A stretch of 64,000 nucleotides of DNA from Phytohabitans houttuyneae (GTDB lineage Bacteria > Actinomycetota > Actinomycetes > Mycobacteriales > Micromonosporaceae): contig NZ_BLPF01000001.1 in NCBI RefSeq assembly GCF_011764425.1, positions 4,765,001 to 4,829,000 on the forward strand, in the 5' to 3' direction. This document shows, piece after piece, positions 1 through 9,246 of the stretch; position 1 is the stretch's first letter; every line of letters starts with the position of its first letter. The notes beneath the pieces were generated by a model. It searched no databases, had not been told where the DNA came from, and saw only the letters and a program-made list of their open reading frames with translations. The position numbers and the translations under genes are program-made.

Positions 1-706
1 TCCCGGCGGGCAGCCGGTCGAGCATCTTGGTGATCTGCTGGCGCTGGCCGCTCACGAACGTGTCGACCGCGTCCAGCGGGGTCGCGTCGTGGCGTGCCAC
101 AGCAGCACTGTGCAGCAGCTTCGCGCCCTCGCGGGTGTCGCTGTCCATGTCGTCGAGCACGCCGGAGAATCCAGCGGTGTCGCCCACCGCGCCGGCCTCG
201 GCGAGGCGGGTGCGGGCGAAGTCGAGGAAGAGCTGTCCGCGGGTGACGTCCGAGCTGGCGAGTGCGAGCTGGGCCCGCTCGGTGGAGCGCTTGACTCCGT
301 ACAGAGCGTCGCCGGGCATCGCGTTTTCGCTGGCCGCGGACATGCCGGAGACGGCGATCGCGCCGACCGCCACACCGACGATCACGGCGCCACGGGCGCG
401 GATCCGCCGGCCGGTGAACCGGGGACGCGACTCGGTCGCGAAATCAGGCTCGGGCGCATCCACCGCGGTCACGCCGATCCCGTCCCGCTCCGCCTTGGCC
501 ACGAGCATCGCCCGCAGGCCGGTGCGGAAGTCCGGGTCGATCTCGACGTGCGGCTTTACGGCGACCAAGTGGTCACTGACCGCGATGAGCTCGGCAAGGC
601 CCTCGTCGGCACGGTCGCGTACGTGGTGCCGGCGACCGCCGCTGGCCTCGTCGAGAAGCTGCGCGAAGCGCTCGGCGCGCCGGCGGTAGAAGACGTTCGT
701 TGTCAC
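1..706 (-). CDS. RsbN-like anti-sigma factor (DUF5667-type membrane protein), C-terminus outside window
   Basis: The start is GTG at 706, preceded by a GGGAGGTG ribosome site; the gene runs off the left edge (235 codons visible). About 105 charged N-terminal residues precede one hydrophobic segment (core VIVGVAVGAIAVSGM), then an exported part beginning AASENAMPGDALYGVKR, which is typical of DUF5667 proteins. The gene lies 190 nt downstream of the BldN-type sigma gene on the same strand. In Streptomyces the gene after bldN encodes RsbN, a single-pass membrane anti-sigma factor with a cytoplasmic N-terminal domain. The same position and topology make this the probable anti-sigma partner; that role is inferred, not read from a catalytic motif. 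The long open frames on the opposite strand here are shadows. Confidence 0.7.
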   Translation of the reverse strand, partial: MTTNVFYRRRAERFAQLLDEASGGRRHHVRDRADEGLAELIAVSDHLVAVKPHVEIDPDFRTGLRAMLVAKAERDGIGVTAVDAPEPDFATESRPRFTGRRIRARGAVIVGVAVGAIAVSGMSAASENAMPGDALYGVKRSTERAQLALASSDVTRGQLFLDFARTRLAEAGAVGDTAGFSGVLDDMDSDTREGAKLLHSAAVARHDATPLDAVDTFVSGQRQQITKMLDRLPAG

Positions 707-829
707 CGCGGGCACCTCCCTTCGCTGGTCACGACTGCTCGATCGACGTCGTCGCCGATCGGTGCGACGGCAGCGGAAACCGCGGGATGGGCCAGGGGGA
801 TGTCAGCGCCACCGCCGGTCGCACCCATA

Positions 830-858
830 CAAACGCCGCGTGGGCACGACGGGTTACG
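830..858 (-). promoter_or_regulatory. Candidate BldN-type promoter for the anti-sigma gene
   Basis: On the reverse strand CGTAAC (858-853) is followed after 17 nt by CGTTTG (835-830), about 125 nt before the RsbN-like start. The hexamers resemble the CGTAAC / CGTTGA elements I associate with Streptomyces BldN promoters. The second hexamer is imperfect and the spacing is one nt longer than I recall. Confidence 0.3.
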
Positions 859-895
859 GGTACGCGGAAAGCGCCATTACGAAGAGTGAGGAGAG

Positions 896-1821
896 TCACG
901 GTTGGAACCCGTCCGGCAGGAGCCGGGCGAGTGCTCGTACCGCCCGGTACTGGAGGGCCTTGATGGCCCCTTCGTTCTTACCCATCGCCTGGGCGGTTTC
1001 GGCGACGGAGAAGCCTTGCAGGAAGCGGAGGACGATGCACTCCTGCTGCTCGGGGTTGAGCTGCTTGACGGCGGTCAGGAGGGCGACGTTGGTGATGTGG
1101 TCGACGACGGCGGCCTCGGGGCTGCCCTCGGGCCCGCGGTCCTCACGGTCGGCGTCCAGGACGTCGCCGGTGGTGACCTCGAGGCGGTAGCGCCCGGACT
1201 TGAAGTGGTCGGCGACAAGGTTGCGGGCGATCGTGACAAGCCAGGCGCCGAGGTCGCGGCCCTGCCAGGTGAAGCTGCCGATCCGCTTGAGGGCGCGCAG
1301 GAAGGTGTCGGAGGTGAGGTCTTCGGCGAGCTGGCGGTTGCCGACCCGGAAGTACACGAAGCGGAACACCGTGTCGACGTACCGGTCGTAGATCAGGCCG
1401 AACGCCTCCGACTCACCGGCCTGGGCCCGCTCGACCAGCGCCCACACCTCGGCGGCCGCGTCGGTGGGGTCGGGCCGGTCCGGAAACCTGGTCGGCGGTG
1501 CACTGCCCCCGCCGGGTGGCCCGGTCTCGACGGCCGGGAGCACCGCGGTGTCGGTGTCGCCCCCGAGCGGACGCCGGGATCCGCCGGGTTGTGCCCCGGC
1601 GCCGGCTGGGCCGGCATCGAGGGGCGCCCCGGCGCGGCGACACGGCCGCCCACCGGCTTGGCGTTGGAGCCCGGCACGTGGCGTCCGGGTGACTCGTTGA
1701 CATGGGGTGTGCGGTTGCGTGTGTGCCTGGTGCCCATGTCGTTCATGGCCAGGCGGAGCGTCCGCAGCCCGTCGGCGAGTGCCATCTGGGCGTACAGCTC
1801 CTGGTAGGTGTAGGCCGTCAC
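896..1821 (-). CDS. bldN: ECF RNA polymerase sigma factor, BldN type (frame interrupted at 1560-1564)
   Basis: The sigma core (215 aa from 1543) has region 2 (AEDLTSDTFLRALKRIGSF) and region 4 (FSVAETAQAMGKNEGAIKAL) and closely matches developmental sigma BldN as I recall it. GTG at 1821 behind GGAGGAGGGG is the best start, but its frame (start VTAYTYQELYAQMALADGL) differs from the sigma frame. Adding one G to the G5 run at 1560-1564 joins them as VRSGGDTDTAVLPAVETG, giving about 308 aa. The N-terminal extension would correspond to the BldN pro-sequence, which Streptomyces removes by proteolysis. The one-base defect matches eleven others in the window, so I read it as a sequence error. Neighbours are the anti-sigma candidate downstream and the Rex-hem region nearby, as in Streptomyces. 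Confidence 0.85.
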
Positions 1822-2282
1822 TGCCCCTCCTCCGTGACCCCGCGCAGCGCCATCATCGGGCATGTGCCGGGTCCGGCGCGGTCCCCTGGCAGCGGGACAG
1901 GATGCGCCATCGGGCGACACACACCCGTGAGGTGCTGGTGCGGTGCGTTAACGGGCACGGCGGCCTCCTCGGGGTGAGGGGTGTCGACTCACGGCAAAAG
2001 GGGTGAGCCGACCCAGAGATAATAGGGCCAACATCACCCACGTGTGCGGAGTCCGTTACACAGAGCCGAATTATTTACCGATCGTGGTCCAATCTGTCGC
2101 ACACCGTGTGCGGCGTCGGACACCCGACAGGGGTAAAGACGGCCCCCGTTCGGGTGACGGGAGGCGCGACACGCCGCGGGGAGGTCGCTTCCGCCTCCGG
2201 CGCCCGAACAGCCTCTGAGCCGCAGAGATGGGCACGAACTGAACATCAGCCGACACCCAAGTAAGGCGCGTCACATTAACCT
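1822..2282. other. Divergent intergenic region, bldN / acyl-CoA ligase
   Basis: This 461-bp gap separates two divergent genes and must hold the bldN promoter. It has a less GC-rich core around 2015-2100. Small open frames exist on both strands but lack convincing ribosome sites or coding character. I could not identify a specific operator. Confidence 0.5.
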
Positions 2283-3910
2283 GTGAGCGTGCCCGAACCA
2301 GTCGCCGTCGACGAAGCCGCCCGCAACCTGGCCGACTATGTGCGCCGCGCGGCGGGGGTGGGCGCCGACCGGCCGGCTCTGGTCCGTGGGGACGAGACCG
2401 TGACCTGGGGCGAGCTCGACGCCCGGGTGGACGCGGCGGCGCGCGGCCTGGGCGCGATCGCCGAGGCCGGCGCCAAGACGGCCTCGGCGACGGCGGGACA
2501 CCCGGCTCGCGTGGCGATCGCGCTGGGCAATACGCCCGATTTCGCGGTCGCGTTCTTCGGTGCGCTGCGCGCGGGGCTGTCGGTGGTGCCGATCAACCCG
2601 GACTTCACGGCACGCGAGCTGCGCCACGTGCTCTCCGACTCGGCGGCCGCCGCGCTTGTCTGCACGGCGCAGGTGCGCGACGCCGTCGAGGAGGTCCGGG
2701 TGAGCTGCCCGCGCTGTCGGCGGTACACGTGAATCTGCCGGATCTCGACGGCCCGCCGCCGGCCCGCGAGACCGGCGGTGACGATACCGCTCCCCTAAGA
2801 GCGGGGGGCTCCGACTTAGCCGTGCTGCTCTACACCTCGGGCACCGAGGGCAGCCCGAAGGGCGCGATGCTCTCCCACCGCGCGTTGATCGCCAACCATG
2901 CGCAGGTCGCCCGCGTGCCCTCGGTGATCGGGCCCGACGACGTTCTCCTGCTGACGGTGCCGCTTTTCCACGCCTACGGGCTGAATTCGGGGCTCGGCGC
3001 GGTGGCCTATCACGCCGCCTGCGGCGTGCTGGTGGAGCGGTTCGACCCGGCGTCCACGCTGGAGGCCATCGCCCGGCACGCGGTCACGGCCGTGGTCGGC
3101 GTCCCGTCGATGTATGTGGGGTGGGCCGCACGACCCGAGCTGAGCGGCGCGTTCGGCACGGTGCGGCTCGCCGTGTGCGGCGCGGCGCCGTTGGAGCCGG
3201 CCACCGCGGCGCGCATCAGCGACGCGACCGGGCGGCAGGTCTTCGTCGGGTACGGGTTGACCGAGGCCGCACCGGTCCTCACCACCACGTTGCTCAGCAG
3301 CGTGCCGAAGGTTGGCTCAATCGGGCAGCCCATTCCCGGCGTCGAGCTGCGACTCGTGGCGGCCGACGGCGGCGACATCTGGCGCGACGGCGTCGTCGAC
3401 CCCGACGCGGAAGACGAGCTGCTGGTCGAGCTTGAGTCGCCGGGCACCGATCCCGGCGAGATCGTGGTGCGCGGCGACAACCTCTTCTCCGGATACTGGC
3501 CGGACGGGCGGGACGGGCCGAGCGCGGAGGGGTGGTGGGCCACCGGCGACGTGGCGTACGCGGACGCCGATGGCGACCTCTTCCTGGTCGACCGGCTGGG
3601 TGAGCTGATCCTGGTCTCCGGCTTCAACGTCTACCCTCACGAGGTGGAGTTGGTGATCGAGGCCTGCCGCGGCGTGGCCGAGGCGGCGGTGCTCGGCGCG
3701 CCGCACCCGCAGACCGGGCAGACCGTGAAGGCGTTCGTGGTGCGCGAGCCGGACAGCGACCTGACCGTGGCCGAGCTGCGGCGGCACTGCGAGCGCAACC
3801 TGGCCCGGTTCAAATGCCCGACCACGATCCAGTTCGTGCCGTCGCTGCCGCACTCGCCCACCGGCAAGGTGCGCAAGACGTTGCTGCGCTCGGAGGCGGT
3901 CCATGACTGA
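2283..3910 (+). CDS. AMP-forming fatty-acid/acyl-CoA ligase, FadD type (frame interrupted at 2698-2700)
   Basis: An ANL-superfamily adenylating enzyme that activates a carboxylic acid as acyl-AMP and then acyl-CoA. Seen: the P-loop YTSGTEGSPKGAML, the A5-like GYGLTEAAPV, the hinge region DRLGELILVSGFNVYPHEVE and the C-terminal catalytic lysine in HSPTGKVRKTLL. The N-terminal 150 residues and the remainder lie in two frames. One extra G in the run at 2698-2700 fuses them (EEVRGELPALSAVHVNLPDL) into about 542 aa, normal for the family. The chain length of the substrate cannot be read. The GTG start at 2283 has no obvious ribosome site. The stop overlaps the next start by 8 nt, suggesting translational coupling with the glutaredoxin-like gene. 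Confidence 0.85.
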
Positions 3911-4151
3911 GGCCCGGCTGACCCTGATCACCCGCCCCGGCTGCCACCTCTGCGACGTCGCCAAGGAGGCGATCGAGCGGGTCACGGCGGCCACCGGCGA
4001 GCGGTGGGTCGAGGTCGACGTGGAGTCCGACCGCGAGCTTGAGGCGGAGTACGGCGACCGGGTGCCGGTGACCCTGCTCGACGGCAAGGAGCACGGCTAC
4101 TGGCGGGTCGAGGAGGAACGCCTTCTTCGTGACCTGAAGGCCGCCCATTAG
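3903..4151 (+). CDS. Glutaredoxin-family (DUF836-like) thiol protein
   Basis: An 82-aa protein of the small thioredoxin-fold group. The opening LTLITRPGCHLCDVAKEAIE carries a CHLC dithiol motif, and VPVTLLDGKEHGYW holds the cis-proline typical of glutaredoxins (VPV). It is likely a cytoplasmic disulfide/thiol exchange protein; in actinobacteria the partner may be mycothiol, which is inference. The start overlaps the end of the ligase gene. The stop TAG forms part of a TAGAGT hexamer that may serve as the -10 of the next gene. A glutaredoxin-like gene near rex is also what I recall from Streptomyces. Confidence 0.8.
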   Translation: MTEARLTLITRPGCHLCDVAKEAIERVTAATGERWVEVDVESDRELEAEYGDRVPVTLLDGKEHGYWRVEEERLLRDLKAAH

Positions 4152-4160
4152 AGTCGTCGG

Positions 4161-4802
4161 GTGGCGAGTACGCACCTGGTTTGGGACTGGAACGGTACCC
4201 TCCTCGACGACCTGCCGCTGGTCGTCTCCTCGACAAACGCGGCCTTCGCCAGCGTCTCGGCACCCGAGCTGAGCGCCGACGCGCACCGGGCCGCGTTTCG
4301 CCGGCCGGTGGCCGACTTCTACGCCGAGGTGCTGGGGCGGGCGCTGGAAGAGGGCGAGTTCGGCCGGCTCGACAAGATCTTCCACGATGCGTACCGGCTG
4401 GGCCTGACCAGCTGCGGGCTGGCGCAGGACGCCACGACCGCCATGTCCAGCTGGACCGGCACCCAGTCGCTGCTGTCCATGTGGTTTCACCACGAGCTCG
4501 TGCCCGAGGTCGAGCGGCGCGGCCTCACCGCCCTGCTGGCCCGGATCGACGGGCTGCCCGGCACGCTCGGCGGTGACCTCAAGGCCGAGCACCTCGCCCG
4601 CCACCTCTACGCGCTCGGCGTCGACGGCTCGTCCGCGGTCCTGATCGGCGACTCGGTCGACGACGCCGACGCTGCCGCCTCGGTCGGTGCCCGCTGCGTG
4701 CTCTACACGGGCGGGTTCACCGATCCGGCACGGCTGCGCGCGGTGGGCGTACCCGTCGCGGACTCCCTGGTCGAGGCCGTGCGCCTCGCCGCGGAGGCGT
4801 AG
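4161..4802 (+). CDS. HAD-superfamily phosphatase (phosphoglycolate phosphatase-like)
   Basis: A 213-aa haloacid-dehalogenase hydrolase. Motif I is LVWDWNGTLLDD, so the usual second Asp is Asn; motif IV appears as LIGDSVDDADAAASVGAR. A helical cap lies between (about residues 20-110). The family removes phosphate from small metabolites; the substrate is unknown. TAGAGT followed 6 nt later by the GTG start suggests a leaderless transcript in addition to read-through from the ligase/glutaredoxin genes. The Asn in motif I is common in some HAD subfamilies, so it does not by itself imply loss of activity. Confidence 0.8.
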   Translation: MASTHLVWDWNGTLLDDLPLVVSSTNAAFASVSAPELSADAHRAAFRRPVADFYAEVLGRALEEGEFGRLDKIFHDAYRLGLTSCGLAQDATTAMSSWTGTQSLLSMWFHHELVPEVERRGLTALLARIDGLPGTLGGDLKAEHLARHLYALGVDGSSAVLIGDSVDDADAAASVGARCVLYTGGFTDPARLRAVGVPVADSLVEAVRLAAEA

Positions 4803-4960
4803 CGGGCGCCGCCCGGGTCGCTGGTCGGCAACAGTGAGGAGCGAGTTGGCGCGGCGGCGTCCGGACGGAGCCGCTCCGCCGACGAAGTCTGGGTTTCGGA
4901 GTGGCGGAGGAAGACGTCGCCTTCAGCGCCGCACGAGCGATCGAACCGGAAAGGTTGATA

Positions 4961-4976
4961 GTAGGGAAAGCCCTAC
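4961..4976. promoter_or_regulatory. Operator-like inverted repeat upstream of two-component genes
   Basis: GTAGGG-AAAG-CCCTAC is a perfect 6-bp inverted repeat with a 4-nt spacer. It ends 46 nt before the TAGCGT hexamer that serves as -10 for the histidine kinase. The position suits an activator site, probably for the LuxR-type regulator encoded just downstream (inference). Confidence 0.55.
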
Positions 4977-5022
4977 CGCCAAGAGGCCAGCCGACGGGAT
5001 GGGAGCCAGCCGGCCCGATGCC

Positions 5023-5036
5023 TAGCGTCGATGACA
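5023..5036 (+). promoter_or_regulatory. Leaderless promoter of histidine kinase gene
   Basis: TAGCGT is followed by exactly 7 nt and then ATG at 5036, the spacing expected when transcription starts on the start codon. This decides the kinase start over the upstream in-frame codons. Confidence 0.6.
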
Positions 5037-6331
5037 TGACCACGACCACCGCACTCACGGGCGTCGGCGCCGAGCCGCGCGCCCGCCGTCCCATGCTCCG
5101 CCAGCTGGCGGTCGACTCCGGCTACGTCCTGCTGGGCTTCCCGATCGCGGTGGCCTCGTTCGTCGTGCTCATCACCGGCCTGGCCCTCGGCGTGGGCCTC
5201 GGCATCACCGTCATCGGCCTGCCGATCCTGGCCGGCGCGCTCTACGCGGCACGCGCGTTCGCCGACATGGAGCGGCTGCGCATGCCGCTTGTGCTGCGCC
5301 AGGACCGGGTCCGGCCGTACTACCGGACCGCTGAGGAGGGCGCCAGCGTCTGGCGCCGGGTGATCACGCCGATCATCGACACCCAGTCCTGGCTCGACCT
5401 GGCACACGGCATCATCAAGTTTCCGATCGCGCTCTTCTCGTTCATCGTCACGTTCACCTGGTGGGCCGGCGCGATAGGCGGCTGCCTCTACTGGTCGTAC
5501 GCCTGGGCGATTCCCAACGGCCCCGACGACCAGGACCTCGCCGAGCTGCTCGGGCTCGGCGACTCGATCGGCGCCCGCATCGCGATGTACAGCGCGTTCG
5601 GCCTCTTCTTCCTGATCACGCTCCCGGTCGTCGTGCGCGGTTGCGCGCTGCTGGAGGTGAGCTTCGGAAAGGCACTGCTCACCGGCGTGGCCGAGATGCG
5701 CAACCGGATCACGGTGCTGGAGGAGCAGAAGGCCGCGGCCGTCTCCGCCGAGGCCAACGCGCTGCGCCGGCTGGAGCGGGACATCCACGACGGTCCGCAG
5801 CAGCGGCTCGTGCGGCTGGCGATGGACCTGGGCCGGGCGCAGCAGCAGATGGAGACGGATCCCGAGGCGGCACGCCGCACGCTCGACGAGGCGCTCACCC
5901 AGACCCGGGACACGCTCGCCGAGCTGCGGGCGCTCTCCCGGGGCATCGCGCCGCCGATCCTGGTCGACCGTGGGCTGCCGAGCGCGCTCGCCGCCCTGGC
6001 CGCCCGTGGTGTGATCCCGGTCGACCTCACCATCGACCCGAAGCTCGGGCGGCTCGAGCCGTCGGTGGAGACCACGGCGTACTTCGTGGTGGCCGAGGCG
6101 CTGACCAACGTGGCCAAGCACAGCCGCGCCACCGAGTGCTGGGTGGTGGTCTCCCGGGTGGGTGACCACCTGAAGATCGACATCATCGACGACGGCGACG
6201 GCGGGGCGCACGTCTCCAAGGGGCACGGCCTGGCCGGCATCGGCGACCGCCTGCGGGCCAACGGCGGCACGCTCGACGTGGTGAGCCCTGCCGGCGGCCC
6301 GACCGAGGTGCGCGCCGAGTTGCCATGCTGA
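5036..6331 (+). CDS. Membrane sensor histidine kinase (NarL/DesK type)
   Basis: A 431-aa kinase. The N-terminal half has about four membrane segments (LGFPIAVASFVVLITGLALG, an adjacent GITVIGLPILAGAL, FSFIVTFTWWAGAIGGCLYW, FGLFFLITLPVVV). HisKA_3 phosphoacceptor: LERDIHDGPQQRLVRLAMDL (His near residue 256). HATPase: N-box EALTNVAKHSRA and G-box KGHGLAGIGDRL. It autophosphorylates and passes phosphate to the adjacent response regulator; the signal is unknown. The ATG at 5036 is chosen because of the leaderless promoter. The stop overlaps the regulator's first ATG. Confidence 0.88.
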   Translation: MTTTTALTGVGAEPRARRPMLRQLAVDSGYVLLGFPIAVASFVVLITGLALGVGLGITVIGLPILAGALYAARAFADMERLRMPLVLRQDRVRPYYRTAEEGASVWRRVITPIIDTQSWLDLAHGIIKFPIALFSFIVTFTWWAGAIGGCLYWSYAWAIPNGPDDQDLAELLGLGDSIGARIAMYSAFGLFFLITLPVVVRGCALLEVSFGKALLTGVAEMRNRITVLEEQKAAAVSAEANALRRLERDIHDGPQQRLVRLAMDLGRAQQQMETDPEAARRTLDEALTQTRDTLAELRALSRGIAPPILVDRGLPSALAALAARGVIPVDLTIDPKLGRLEPSVETTAYFVVAEALTNVAKHSRATECWVVVSRVGDHLKIDIIDDGDGGAHVSKGHGLAGIGDRLRANGGTLDVVSPAGGPTEVRAELPC

Positions 6332-6998
6332 GCGACGCCGAGCTACAAAGCCCCATGCGCGTCGTGATCGCCGACGACGCGGTCCTCCTCCGGGAGGGCC
6401 TCGTCCGGCTGCTGACCGAAAACGGCCACGATGTGGTCGCCGCCGTGGGTGACGGGGACAGCCTCGTCGAGGCCATCGAGGAGCACCGGCCGGACATCTC
6501 GATCGTGGACGTGCGCATGCCGCCCAGCCACACGGACGAGGGACTTCGCGCGGCGGTGACCGCGCGCGAGCGGGTGCCGCGCACGCCGATCCTGGTGCTG
6601 TCCCAGTACGTCGAGGTGTCGTACGCGGACGACCTGCTCGCCGACCGGGCCGGCGCGGTGGGCTACCTGCTCAAGGACCGGGTCGCGGCGATCGCCGAGT
6701 TTCTCGACGCGGTCGCCCGGGTGGCCTCCGGGGGACGGTGCTCGACCCGGAGGTCGTGAGCCAGCTGCTGGTGCGCCGGCGGCGTGACGACCCGCTGCGG
6801 GAGCTGACCCCGCGCGAGCGGGAGGTGCTGTCGTTGATGGCCGAGGGGCGTTCGAATACCGCGATCGCGCGCATTCTCGTGGTGAGCGACGGCGCTGTGG
6901 AAAAGCACGTGCGCAACATCTTCACCAAGCTTCAACTCCCTCCCGACGAGGAGCAGCACCGACGCGTATTGGCGGTGCTCGCGTACCTCGGCTCATGA
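6325..6998 (+). CDS. LuxR/NarL-family response regulator (frame interrupted at 6730-6734)
   Basis: The receiver domain begins MRVVIADDAVLLREGLVRLL, with the phosphorylated Asp in DISIVDVRMPP. The C-terminal HTH is ELTPREREVLSLMAEGRSN through VEKHVRNIFTKL. The two halves lie in different frames; one extra G in the G5 run at 6730-6734 restores ASGGTVLDPEVVSQLL, giving about 224 aa from 6325. ATG at 6355 is an alternative start (214 aa), exactly at the receiver fold. It is the cognate partner of the overlapping kinase and probably binds the inverted repeat at 4961-4976. I treat the frame break as a sequence error. Confidence 0.85.
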
Positions 6999-7020
6999 GC
7001 GGCTTGATCAAGATCGCGAT

Positions 7021-7049
7021 TTGTGCACGACTTCACAAGCGCCTAGTCT
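7021..7049 (+). promoter_or_regulatory. Rex operator and promoter of the rex-hem operon
   Basis: TTGTGCACGACTTCACAA at 7021-7038 matches the Rex consensus TTGTGAANNNNTTCACAA at all but one defined position. Its first hexamer TTGTGC doubles as -35, with TAGTCT (7044-7049) as -10 after 17 nt. Rex bound here would occlude RNA polymerase and be released by NADH, so the heme operon should be induced when NADH/NAD+ rises. Confidence 0.85.
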
Positions 7050-7124
7050 GTAAAGCCGTAGCGCCCCGCTAGCACAGCCCTCGGGAGCTGTCGACGGTGG
7101 GTTCCCCACGGAGCACGGAGTCTC

Positions 7125-7898
7125 ATGAGTCAGCAGCGCCCCGGCGGTCAGTCCGGGCAGCCCGGTGCGGTCCCGGCCCTTCCGGATCTGCCGGAGGCCA
7201 CAGTGGCCCGCCTTCCGGAATACCTGCGTGCGCTGCACAACCAGGCCGAGGCCGGCCACGACACCGTCTCCAGCGAAGGGCTGGCCAGCGCCGCCGGGGT
7301 CAACTCGGCGAAGCTGCGCAAGGACCTGTCGCACCTTGGGTCGTATGGGACTCGTGGGGTCGGCTACGACGTCGCGCTGCTCATCGAGCAGATCGAATAT
7401 GTGTTGGGCCTCACCCAGCGCCGGGCCGTCGCTCTCGTCGGCGTGGGTAATCTCGGTCACGCCCTGGCGGGCTACGCGGGCTTCGCGACCCGCGGTTTCC
7501 GGATCGCCGCCCTTTTCGACGCTGATCCATCTCGGGTGGGCGAGCGGATAAACGGGCTGGTCGTGCGCCACATTGAAGACCTCACGGAGATCGCCGCCGC
7601 CGAGTCGATCGCGATCGGCGTGATCGCGACTCCGGCGGGCGCCGCGCAGAGTGTCGCCGATCAGTTGGTCGCCGCGGGTGTTACGAGCATTCTCAACTTC
7701 GCTCCTTGCGTACTCTCGGTACCCGAGGGGGTCGACGTCCGCAAGGTCGACCTCGCGATCGAGCTGCAGATCCTTTCGTTCCACGAGCACCGAAAGGCAT
7801 CGCTCACCTCGTTGCCGGCCACCGGTCCCGCTGGTGGCCTCACGGCACTGCCGGGTGGGCTTTCCGCTACCGGCACCGAGGAGGCGGTCGGCACGTGA
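7125..7898 (+). CDS. rex: Redox-sensing transcriptional repressor Rex
   Basis: A 257-aa protein. The N-terminal winged helix (ARLPEYLRALHNQAEAG through GVNSAKLRKDLSHLGSYG) recognises operator DNA. The Rossmann domain (VALVGVGNLGHALAGYAGF) binds NADH/NAD+, and the C-terminal swap helix ends near FHEHRKASL. It senses the NADH/NAD+ ratio and represses respiratory and, here, heme genes. It is the first gene of the rex-hemA-hemC-hemD-hemB run, overlapping hemA by 4 nt. The operator at 7021 implies autoregulation. Length is normal for actinobacterial Rex, with a typical variable Gly/Thr-rich tail. Confidence 0.95.
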   Translation: MSQQRPGGQSGQPGAVPALPDLPEATVARLPEYLRALHNQAEAGHDTVSSEGLASAAGVNSAKLRKDLSHLGSYGTRGVGYDVALLIEQIEYVLGLTQRRAVALVGVGNLGHALAGYAGFATRGFRIAALFDADPSRVGERINGLVVRHIEDLTEIAAAESIAIGVIATPAGAAQSVADQLVAAGVTSILNFAPCVLSVPEGVDVRKVDLAIELQILSFHEHRKASLTSLPATGPAGGLTALPGGLSATGTEEAVGT

Positions 7899-9246
7899 AC
7901 CTCATCGTCGTAGGCGCGTCCTACCGCACGGCGCCGGTCTCGATCCTCGAGCACATCGCCGTCGCACCGGCCGACCTCGCCACGGCGCACGACCGGCTCC
8001 TCGCCCAGTCGTACGTGAGCGAGGCCGTCGTGCTCTCCACGTGCAACCGCGTAGAGGTGTACGCGGCGGTCAGCGGGTTCCACGGCGGCCTCGGCGAGAT
8101 CTGCGGCGTGCTCGGCGAGCGGGCCGGGCGCACGTCCGCCGACCTGGCCGACCACCTGTACGTGCACTACGGCGCCGCCGCCGTCCAGCACGCCTTCCGG
8201 GTCGCCAGCGGGCTCGACTCGATGGTCGTCGGCGAGGCGCAGATCCTGGGGCAGCTCCGCGAGGCGTACCAGGCGGCCATCGACCACGAGAGCACCGGGC
8301 GGCTGCTGCACGAGCTGATGCAGCAGGCCCTGCGGGTGGGCAAGCGGGCGCACACCGAGACCGGCATCGACCGCGCCGGCCAGAGCGTGGTGACCGCCGC
8401 GCTCGGCGTGGCCGCGTCCGCGCTCGCCGGCGACCACGAGTGCCTGCTCGGCGTCGACTGTGAGCACCCGGTCGCCGACCTGGCCGGCCGCCCGGCGCTG
8501 GTGATCGGCGCGGGCGCGATGGGTTCGCTTTCATTGGCCACGCTCGCGCGTTCCGGCGCCGGCCCGCTGACCGTGACCAACCGCGGCGCGGGGCGGGCCG
8601 AGCGGCTCGCCGCGGCGTATGGCGCCACCCCGGTGCCCTTCGCCGACCTGCCCGCCGCGATGGCCGGCGTCGACGTGGTGGTCACCGCCACCGCGTCGAC
8701 CGAGCACGTGCTGAGCCGCGAGGCGGTGGCCCGCGCGGTCGAAGGGCGCGATCGGCCGCTGGTCATCCTCGACCTGGCCGTCCCGCGCGACGTCGAGCCG
8801 GCCGCTGCCGACGTGCCGGGCGTCGTCGTGATCGACATCGACCGGCTCGCCGCCAGCCTGCGCACGGGTCCGGCCGCCGCCGACGAGGCCGCGGTCGAGG
8901 CGATCGTGGCCGCCGAGGTGGAGGCCTTCCTCGCCTGGATGCGGGGGCCGAGGTCGCGCCCACCGTCGCCGCGCTGCGCACCCGCGCCGACGACGTGGTG
9001 GCCGCCGAGCTGCGCCGGCTGACGCAGCGCCGTCCAGACCTGACCGACGAGCAGCGCGCCGACGTGGCACACACCGTGCACCGCGTCGTGCAGCGCCTGC
9101 TCCACTCGCCGACCGTCCGGGTGCGGCAGCTTGCCGCTGAGCCCGGTGGTGACCAGTACACCGCGCTGCTGCGCGAGCTGTTCGACCTTGAGGTGCCGCA
9201 GAGCGCCCAGGCCGGCGAGGTGCCCGATCTGGAGGACAAGCAGTGA
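7895..9246 (+). CDS. hemA: Glutamyl-tRNA reductase (frame interrupted at 8943-8947)
   Basis: Reduces glutamyl-tRNA to glutamate-1-semialdehyde, the first committed step of the C5 heme pathway. Seen: the catalytic Cys in [12 protein letters not shown] (residue about 50), the signature [20 protein letters not shown], and the NADPH domain beginning [21 protein letters not shown] at 7895 overlaps the rex stop (GTGA), with GAGGAGG 9 nt upstream. The C-terminal dimerisation part lies in another frame. One extra G in the G5 run at 8943-8947 rejoins it as [20 protein letters not shown], for about 450 aa. The end overlaps hemC by 4 nt. Confidence 0.92.

Noticed and set aside
2729-3910. The ligase C-terminal part as an independent gene
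   Set aside because: It lacks a ribosome site and begins in the middle of the adenylation domain; one base restores a single full-length gene.
8995-9246. A separate small gene after hemA
   Set aside because: It encodes the C-terminal dimerisation part of HemA in the shifted frame.
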